Shown piece by piece: positions 13,777 through 18,841 of a DNA stretch of 18,841 nucleotides. The notes beneath the pieces are model-generated. The model made no database searches. It worked only from the letters and a program-made list of their open reading frames with translations, and was not told the DNA's origin. Origin of the DNA: DATKMS01 sp041497995. Lineage in GTDB: Bacteria > Desulfobacterota > Binatia > HRBIN30. Both the position numbers and the translations under genes were made by a program. The stretch lies in assembly GCA_041497995.1 (NCBI GenBank), contig JBGQHM010000085.1, positions 1-18,841 on the forward strand, read 5' to 3'. Positions within the stretch are counted from its first letter, which is position 1; each line of letters opens with the position of its first letter.

Positions 13777-15471
13777 ATGCGCCATTTGGTCTTCGCACTC
13801 GTTGCCGTGGGTGTCATGCTTCGTACGTTGGAGGCCCCCGCCGCCGCGCAACCGATTGATGAATTCCCGGCACCGCTGGCGGCACCTGGCCCGGTGGAGA
13901 TCGTCTCCGGACCGGACGGCAACCTATGGTTCAGTCAGCAGGCGGGCAATGCGATCGGTCACATCACCCCCACCGGCGTCGTCACCGAGTTCACGATTCC
14001 AACTGCAGCCAGCCAGCCGATCGGCATCACGGTCGGACCGGACAACAACCTGTGGTTTGCAGAGTCGGCCGCGAACCAGATCGGACGTACCACGGTCGCC
14101 GGCGTTTTCACGGAGTTCAGCATTCCGACCGCCGGCAGCATGCCCACCGGAATCACGAAGGGACCCGACGGATTTCTCTGGTTCACAGAGTTCAGTGCAA
14201 GCAAGATCGGCCGCATGTCGACGGCAGGAGGCGTGGCCGAGTTCACGCTGACAGGGGGCAGCGGCCCTTTTCGCATTACGACGGGGCCGGACGGCAACCT
14301 GTGGTTTACCGAGCTGAGCGCGAACAAGATCGGTCGGCTAACAACCGCCGGGGTGCTCACCGAATTCACGACCGCGGGCGGGCCCTACGCCATCGCGGTC
14401 GGCCCGGACAAGAATCTCTGGTTCACGGAGTCGAGCACGAACAAGGTCGCGCGGATCACGACGGCCGGCGTGATTACCGAGTACACGGTACCAACGGCCG
14501 GACCGTTCCTGAGCGGGATCTCCGCGGGGTCGGATGGAGCCGTGTGGTTTCTGGAGGTGAATGCTAACAAGGTAGGTCGCATTACCGTGGACGGCGTGGT
14601 GACAGCGGAACTGCCGATCCCCACCGGCGGCAGCACTCCCCTCGGTATCACCACAGGGCCGGATGCGAACATGTGGTTCACAGAGTCCGCCACCCAGCAA
14701 ATCGGGCGAGTCAAGCTGGACAGCGACGGGGACAAGGTCGCCGACTCCCTGGACAACTGTGTCGACGTGCCGAATGCCAGCCAGGCCGATGCGGACCACG
14801 ATGGTCTCGGCGACGCCTGCGACAACTGCGTGAACCTATCGAACGCTGATCAGCACGATCTGGATGGCGACGACGTCGGTGATCTCTGCGACGTCTGTCC
14901 GCTCGTCGCCGACGCGAGCCAGACCGACAGCGATGCCGACGGCATCGGCAATGCCTGCGACAACTGCCCAGCCGATATCAATCCCGCGCAGAGCGACGTC
15001 GATGGTGATGGCATCGGGGACCTGTGCGACATCGGCGCGCCCGCACCGCTATCGTTGACGTCCGTGCGGCTCAAGGCGGGCACGGCAACCCACAGCTCGA
15101 TCACGGTGACCGGCGTTCTGCAGCAGAGCGTGATCACCGCGCCCCTGAACAGCCTCGTCATTGACGGGTTTAGGCTGACGCTGACCGGCGCCGGCTTGGC
15201 CGCGCCTGAACGCGTCGATCTCCCGTATCCCCGATGCATCGAGACCAGCGCGACGCGGATCGCCTGCGCCGGCCCCGGCAACTCGGCACATCTGACGCGC
15301 AAGTCGAACGGCGATTACAACGTGCGGGTCCAGTCCAACGGCCGGTCATTCCCCGCACCGCTGACCGCGGCAGGTGTGACAGTGGTGTTCTCCACTACGA
15401 CCTTGGATTGGCGCGACACGGTGAGCAGCTGCAAGCTGTCCAAGAAGCTGAACATCAGCACCTGCCGGTAG
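13777..15471 (+). CDS. Secreted Vgb-like beta-propeller with TSP3 repeats
   Basis: 564 residues from ATG 13777, chosen for the strong GGAGGAGG at 13760-13767 and the signal peptide that follows (cleavage near A-A-A-Q, 22-25). Residues about 40-313 form seven repeats with the G-P-D-G-N-L-W-F-T-E hallmark of the virginiamycin B lyase (Vgb)/streptogramin lyase propeller. Residues 315-418 are calcium-binding thrombospondin type-3 repeats (D-x-D-x-D-G-x-G-D-x-C-D-N-C). The last 145 residues are an unfamiliar beta-rich, four-Cys domain. Only one His (His62) is present in the propeller, whereas Vgb uses two catalytic histidines, so lyase activity is unlikely and I read it as a secreted binding or structural protein. 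The TSP3 region would be rigid only with calcium. Many automatic pipelines would call it a lyase by the propeller alone. Confidence 0.87.
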   Translation: MRHLVFALVAVGVMLRTLEAPAAAQPIDEFPAPLAAPGPVEIVSGPDGNLWFSQQAGNAIGHITPTGVVTEFTIPTAASQPIGITVGPDNNLWFAESAANQIGRTTVAGVFTEFSIPTAGSMPTGITKGPDGFLWFTEFSASKIGRMSTAGGVAEFTLTGGSGPFRITTGPDGNLWFTELSANKIGRLTTAGVLTEFTTAGGPYAIAVGPDKNLWFTESSTNKVARITTAGVITEYTVPTAGPFLSGISAGSDGAVWFLEVNANKVGRITVDGVVTAELPIPTGGSTPLGITTGPDANMWFTESATQQIGRVKLDSDGDKVADSLDNCVDVPNASQADADHDGLGDACDNCVNLSNADQHDLDGDDVGDLCDVCPLVADASQTDSDADGIGNACDNCPADINPAQSDVDGDGIGDLCDIGAPAPLSLTSVRLKAGTATHSSITVTGVLQQSVITAPLNSLVIDGFRLTLTGAGLAAPERVDLPYPRCIETSATRIACAGPGNSAHLTRKSNGDYNVRVQSNGRSFPAPLTAAGVTVVFSTTTLDWRDTVSSCKLSKKLNISTCR

Positions 15472-15479
15472 GTGAGCAA

Positions 15480-15528
15480 CGGCGGCTTGGAGCGACGGCT
15501 GCCCGTGATCGGCAGCCTTCGGCCGCCG
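15480..15528 (+). terminator. Nested hairpin after Vgb-like gene
   Basis: An outer 7-bp stem (15480-15486 with 15522-15528) encloses an inner perfect 7-bp stem (15497-15503 with 15511-15517, 7-base loop). It begins 9 bases after the stop. It is GC-rich and has no T-run, so it is a plausible but unproven terminator. Confidence 0.4.
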
Positions 15529-15624
15529 TTCGGTCGCCGTACCGCTCGGCGAAGCGGGCGCGGCGTCGATCCGGCGTTAACCGCGCATACCCTCGGCGTC
15601 CAATGAAACTCCGGGCGCTTCGTT

Positions 15625-15696
15625 GCTTCCGTGCATCTACACACCCGTTGCCGATCAGGACAAAGGCGTCGGAAGAGGCCGCCATTGGCGCTCGAT
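15625..15696 (-). pseudogene. Vestigial acyl-CoA dehydrogenase fragment
   Basis: On the minus strand the fragment reads S-D-A-F-V-L-I-G-N, identical to a stretch of the intact dehydrogenase gene at 16780-17922, then continues G-V-stop-M-H-G after a two-base deletion; the intact gene has E-G-V-Q-M-H-G. Over 15629-15673, 38 of 45 aligned bases match 16904-16950 by my count. Most differences fall in third codon positions, meaning this copy diverged while still under selection and then died. Similarity continues weakly to 15696 with a further one-base insertion. Nothing recognisable of the enzyme remains on either side. Confidence 0.65.
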
Positions 15697-15816
15697 CAGG
15701 TCGTAAATTCGCGCTGGCATGGATTGACGGAGGGTAGCATTGTGGTGCTGACTATGTGATGAACTGCGCCGTTGCGATGCTAAATCGGTAAGCCCTGCCC
15801 CCGAGTCTGTCGACAC

Positions 15817-16737
15817 ATGTACGTGGTTTTTCCGTTCGCCCACAGGCGGTCCTTTTTTCTGGCGGCCCCTCGAAGGGTTGCCTGCGAGCGAGTCGACACT
15901 CGCAAGTCCCGAAGCCTCGTTTCCTGGGAGGCGTGCGCGCTGTTCGTTGTGTTGGTCTGCACCTGCGTATCAATGTTGGCACGGCCGGCGCGGGCGGCGG
16001 TACCCAGCGCGGACATCCAGATCGCGGTGCTTTTCGGCGATCTGCCGGAGACCGCTGGAGTCGACGTGAACGATGATGGTGCCCTGACGGTTGCAGACGT
16101 TCTCCCAACCGCACAAGTCCTCTTCGCGGGAACCGTAGCCGAGCTACTGCCACATGGCCTCGGCGACCAACTCACATATCGTGTCACCGATCCCAAAGGG
16201 GCGCTCTCTACCGAAACATTTACGGTGATCAGCTTGGATGCCCAAGGAGAGTTCGTCATCGACGACCAGGTGGCCGATAGCATTCAGCACGTTTTTCTGC
16301 ATGTCCGGCAAGCGTACACCGATACTGGCAGCATGCTCTTCTCCGGTGGCTCCAACGACCTGTTGAGGAACGTTCGGACGGTGTGCAACCCTCCACTCTT
16401 GCGGGTGACGATACCGGTTCTCGCCGGCCAGACATCATCCACGACGGTCCAGTGTGAGATTCGAACGATCACCCCCGACGTGCTCGTCGGCTCTCTCAGG
16501 CGAACTGATGCGTTTACGCCGCTGGACATTGTCGCCAGCCTCAGCGTCCCTGCAGGGACGTACACCGGGGTTCTCCACATCGTGGGGACAACGGACCTGA
16601 GCGGCGAGCACGAAGCCGATGAGATCTACATCGCGCCGGACGTGGGTGCGATTCTGCAACTAGCGACGCTACGTCGGCAGACGACCACCCGCCAGCTGAT
16701 CGGCGGCACGATCGGCGGCCTGCCCGTGGCGCGGTGA
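15817..16737 (+). CDS. Secreted protein with dockerin-like calcium loop
   Basis: 306 residues. The first 60 form an unusually long signal region: a basic n-region of about 38 residues, then a hydrophobic core and a probable cleavage site after A-R-A at 60. ATG 15817 is the only ATG ahead of it, but a later non-ATG start is possible because no good ribosome site is seen. Residues 83-95 (D-V-N-D-D-G-A-L-T-V-A-D-V) are a single dockerin/EF-hand-type calcium loop; true dockerins have two. The rest is beta-rich with two Cys and no recognised domain. It follows the Vgb-like gene on the same strand, 345 bases later, and converges on the dehydrogenase genes. Function unknown; secretion and calcium binding are inferred. 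Confidence 0.7.
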   Translation: MYVVFPFAHRRSFFLAAPRRVACERVDTRKSRSLVSWEACALFVVLVCTCVSMLARPARAAVPSADIQIAVLFGDLPETAGVDVNDDGALTVADVLPTAQVLFAGTVAELLPHGLGDQLTYRVTDPKGALSTETFTVISLDAQGEFVIDDQVADSIQHVFLHVRQAYTDTGSMLFSGGSNDLLRNVRTVCNPPLLRVTIPVLAGQTSSTTVQCEIRTITPDVLVGSLRRTDAFTPLDIVASLSVPAGTYTGVLHIVGTTDLSGEHEADEIYIAPDVGAILQLATLRRQTTTRQLIGGTIGGLPVAR

Positions 16738-16779
16738 TCAGCCGCTACTGCGTCGGCACGGCGCGGGGTGGCGGATCGA

Positions 16780-17922
16780 TCAGTATCCCTGCAACTCGGC
16801 GAAACGGTTGCGGTGATATGCGGCGTCACCGAAGGTCACCTCGGCGGCACGGGCGCGCTTGATGAAGAAGCCCATGTCGTGCTCATCGGTCATGCCGATG
16901 CCACCGTGCATTTGCACGCCTTCGTTGCCGATGAGCACGAATGCGTCGGAGCAACGTGCCTTGGCGATCGATGCGAGGCGGGCGACCTCCGGGCTCTTCT
17001 TGTCGAGCGCTTTGTGCGCGGCGAAAACGGCGGAGCGCGCCAGCTCGGTTTCGATGTACATGTTCGCGGCGCGGTGCTTCAGCGCCTGGAACGTGCCGAT
17101 CACGACTCCGAACTGCACACGCGTCTTCAGATAGTCGAGCGTCATCTCCAGGGCCGCCGTCATGCCGCCGAGCATCTCGGCGCAGACGCCGATCGTGGCC
17201 TGGTCGATCACCGCGCCGAGCGTGTCGCCGCCTGCGTCTACCGCGCCGATCGCGTCGGCTTCACCAACCCGTACTCCTTCGAGGCGCACGAGCGCAGTGT
17301 TGCGCGCATCGATGCGCCATTGGCGCTCGACCGACACACCCGACGCCTTGGTATCCACGAGGAAGAGGGTGATGCCGGCGCGATCCGCGACATCGCCGCG
17401 GGTACGGGCCGGGACGATGAGGCGGTCGGCGCCGACACCGTCGGGCACCTGAATCTTCGTGCCGTTGAGGACCCAGCCGCTGCCGTCACGTGCGGCGCTG
17501 GTCTCGATGTGGAACGGGTTGTAGCGGCTGCGCGGCTCCTGAGTGGTCAGCGTCACCAGCAGCTCGCCGTTGATGAGCGCCGGCAGCAGCGCTTTGCGTT
17601 GCGCCGGCGATCCGGCGGTGGCGATGGTGCTGCCGCCGAGCAACACGGTGGAGAGCAGCGGCTCGGGCAGCAGCCCGCGTCCGAGCTCTTCGAGGATGAC
17701 CATCAACTCGGTGTAGCCCAAGGCGAGGCCGCCGTATTCCTCCGGAAAGGTGATTCCGAGCCAACCGAGCTTGGCCATCTCGCCGTAGAGCTCGCGCGAG
17801 TAGCCGACGGGGTCGTGGCCGTCGCGCAGCGCACGGATGCGCCGCAGAGATGAGTTCTTGGTGACGAACTCGCGCGCGGTTTGCTGGAGCAAGTCTTGTT
17901 CTTCGGTGAGGACGAGATCCAT
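16780..17922 (-). CDS. Acyl-CoA dehydrogenase, atypical subunit
   Basis: 380 residues from ATG 17922 (AGGAA 8 bases upstream; a TTG at 17928 would add two). The acyl-CoA dehydrogenase fold is clear: N-terminal helices (T-E-E-Q-D-L-L), F-P-E-E-Y-G-G-L, mid-domain G-S-G-W-V-L-N-G-T-K, and C-terminal R-V-Q-F-G-V-V-I-G-T-F-Q-A-L-K-H-R-A-A-N-M and G-V-Q-M-H-G-G-I-G-M-T-D-E-H-D. However, the usual E-P-G-A-G-S-D flavin loop is replaced by Q-E-P-R-S-R-Y, and the final Y-E-G-T segment is missing. This matches the divergent partner subunits of heterotetrameric dehydrogenases such as Mycobacterium tuberculosis FadE26/27 or FadE28/29. The gene for a canonical-looking partner is 25 bases upstream. Substrate cannot be told; steroid side-chain or another bulky acyl-CoA is a guess from the family. 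Confidence 0.88.
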   Translation of the reverse strand: MDLVLTEEQDLLQQTAREFVTKNSSLRRIRALRDGHDPVGYSRELYGEMAKLGWLGITFPEEYGGLALGYTELMVILEELGRGLLPEPLLSTVLLGGSTIATAGSPAQRKALLPALINGELLVTLTTQEPRSRYNPFHIETSAARDGSGWVLNGTKIQVPDGVGADRLIVPARTRGDVADRAGITLFLVDTKASGVSVERQWRIDARNTALVRLEGVRVGEADAIGAVDAGGDTLGAVIDQATIGVCAEMLGGMTAALEMTLDYLKTRVQFGVVIGTFQALKHRAANMYIETELARSAVFAAHKALDKKSPEVARLASIAKARCSDAFVLIGNEGVQMHGGIGMTDEHDMGFFIKRARAAEVTFGDAAYHRNRFAELQGY

Positions 17923-17947
17923 TGGCAACGTTCCTATGCGCTCGCGG

Positions 17948-18841
17948 TCAGTCGGGCAGTCCGAGGACTCGCTTGGCGATGATGTTGAGCTGAATCTCCG
18001 ACGTGCCGCCTTCGATAGAGTTACCGCGCGAGCGCAGCCAATCGCGGGTGAGTGTCAGCTCATGCTCGTTGAAGCCGGGCCCTTCCCAGCCCAATGCTTG
18101 CGGGCCGGCGATGGATACCATCAACTCGCGCCGCCGCATGTTCGTCTCGGTGCCGTAGTACTTGAAGATGGACGTTTCCGGCCCGGGTTTGTGGCCGGCC
18201 TTCATGTTGTCCTGCGAGCGCTTGAGGGTCAGGTCGAGACACGCTTGATCCAGATCGACCTGGGTGATCCGTTCGCGAATCACCGGGTCGGCGATGCGCG
18301 ACTCGCTGCCCGCGATGTAGCGGCGCGCCAATGAGAGCAGCGGATTGCCAGGAACGCGATCCTTGAAGATGTCGGCGATCATCGTGCGTTCGTGACCGAG
18401 CAGCGCCTTGGCCATGGCCCAGCCGCCGTTGACGCGGCTCACGACCTGCGAGCGCGGCACGCGTACGTTGTCGAGGAAGGTTTCGCAGAACGGTGACGAA
18501 CCGCTGATCAGCAGAATCGGTTTGACGCTCACGCCGGGGCTGTCCATGTCCATGAGCAGGAAGGTGATGCCCTCCTGCTTCTTGGCGTCGGGATCGGTGC
18601 GCACGAGGATGAACATCCAATCGGCCTTGTCGGCGTATGAGGTCCAGATCTTCTGCCCGTTGAGGATGAAGTCGTCGCCATCGAGCACGGCGCGCGTTTG
18701 CAGGCCCGCCAGGTCCGAACCGGCGCCGGGTTCTGAATAGCCCTGGCACCAGCGGATCTCGCCGCGGATGATCGGCGGCAGGTGCGTGCGCTTCAGCTCT
18801 TCGCTGCCTTCCTGCAGCAGCAGCGGCCCGATCATCGTCAG
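17948..18841 (-). CDS. Acyl-CoA dehydrogenase, canonical subunit (partial)
   Basis: The reading frame is open to the window edge, so the N-terminus is missing; about 297 residues are visible. The visible part has the flavin loop S-E-P-G-A-G-S-D-L-A-G-L, I-L-N-G-Q-K-I-W-T-S-Y-A, and the C-terminal N-S-I-E-G-G-T-S-E-I-Q, all standard for flavin-binding acyl-CoA dehydrogenases, and ends V-L-G-L-P-D. Compared with its neighbour it keeps the FAD-contact motifs the other lacks, so the two are probably subunits of one alpha2beta2 enzyme. It precedes the other gene in the same direction with only a short gap, hence one operon. A methionine near the edge is internal, since family members have about 100 more residues upstream. 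Confidence 0.9.
   Translation of the reverse strand: MTMIGPLLLQEGSEELKRTHLPPIIRGEIRWCQGYSEPGAGSDLAGLQTRAVLDGDDFILNGQKIWTSYADKADWMFILVRTDPDAKKQEGITFLLMDMDSPGVSVKPILLISGSSPFCETFLDNVRVPRSQVVSRVNGGWAMAKALLGHERTMIADIFKDRVPGNPLLSLARRYIAGSESRIADPVIRERITQVDLDQACLDLTLKRSQDNMKAGHKPGPETSIFKYYGTETNMRRRELMVSIAGPQALGWEGPGFNEHELTLTRDWLRSRGNSIEGGTSEIQLNIIAKRVLGLPD

Larger units (their letters stand above)
15472..15816. other. Intergenic region with hairpin and gene vestige
   Basis: 345 bases without an intact gene. The first 60 bases carry a nested hairpin (15480-15528). Further on is a frame-broken fragment of an acyl-CoA dehydrogenase gene on the minus strand (15625-15696). No clear promoter for the downstream gene is visible, though it must begin transcription here or read through. 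Confidence 0.5.

Noticed and set aside
13777..15471. Streptogramin (virginiamycin B) lyase resistance gene
   Set aside because: Propeller hallmark only; required catalytic histidines are not present, and the TSP3 and C-terminal domains are foreign to the enzyme.
16768..17853. 361-residue plus-strand frame opposite the dehydrogenase
   Set aside because: It mirrors the codon structure of the minus-strand acyl-CoA dehydrogenase and has an Ala/Arg/His-rich composition without domains.

Overview
The window is GC-rich bacterial chromosome, gene-dense and mostly ordinary. It has no phage, IS element, CRISPR array, rRNA or tRNA that I can support. The best guess for the source is a Gram-negative lineage of the former Deltaproteobacteria (Myxococcota, Desulfobacterota or Candidatus Binatota-like). 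This is inference, based on tsaE-lysC-cimA synteny, an OmpA-type lipoprotein, a DUF1329 envelope protein, and several secreted proteins with DUF11, thrombospondin type-3, dockerin-like and beta-propeller modules.

Layout. 1-519: end of a secreted Cys-rich/DUF11 protein, closed by a strong hairpin shared with a convergent neighbour. 593-2385 (minus): an orotate phosphoribosyltransferase-like gene, then a scarred patch with a DUF433 antitoxin, a 39-codon stump of its DUF5615 toxin, and a vestigial fragment of the phosphoribosyltransferase gene. 2203-3040 (minus): a three-helix membrane protein of DUF6338 type, translationally coupled to a 60-residue proline-rich protein. 3353-6772 (plus): tsaE, lysC and cimA, tightly packed; lysC has a good internal start that could give a separate regulatory subunit. 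6887-7927 (minus): an exported YVTN-type beta-propeller. 8249-11385 (plus): a NifS/IscS-type cysteine desulfurase, mnmA and rnc. The desulfurase/mnmA boundary is occupied by 7-bp tandem repeats in inverted orientation that supply codons to both proteins. 11459-13597 (minus): a DUF1329 protein and an OmpA-family lipoprotein. 13777-16737 (plus): a seven-bladed Vgb-like propeller with TSP3 repeats, and a secreted protein with a single dockerin-like calcium loop. 16780-18841 (minus): two adjacent acyl-CoA dehydrogenase genes, probably two subunits of one enzyme; the second is cut by the window edge.

Working together: lysC and cimA feed the aspartate-family and isoleucine pathways. The desulfurase probably donates sulfur to MnmA for tRNA wobble-uridine thiolation. 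The two dehydrogenases probably form a heteromer in acyl-CoA oxidation. The envelope genes look independent of these.

I found no complete new system. The most interesting points are the decayed toxin-antitoxin locus, the repeat-built desulfurase/mnmA boundary, two short vestiges of neighbouring genes in spacers (2107-2144 and 15625-15696), the possible lysC internal start, and an RNase III that lacks one expected catalytic Asp.
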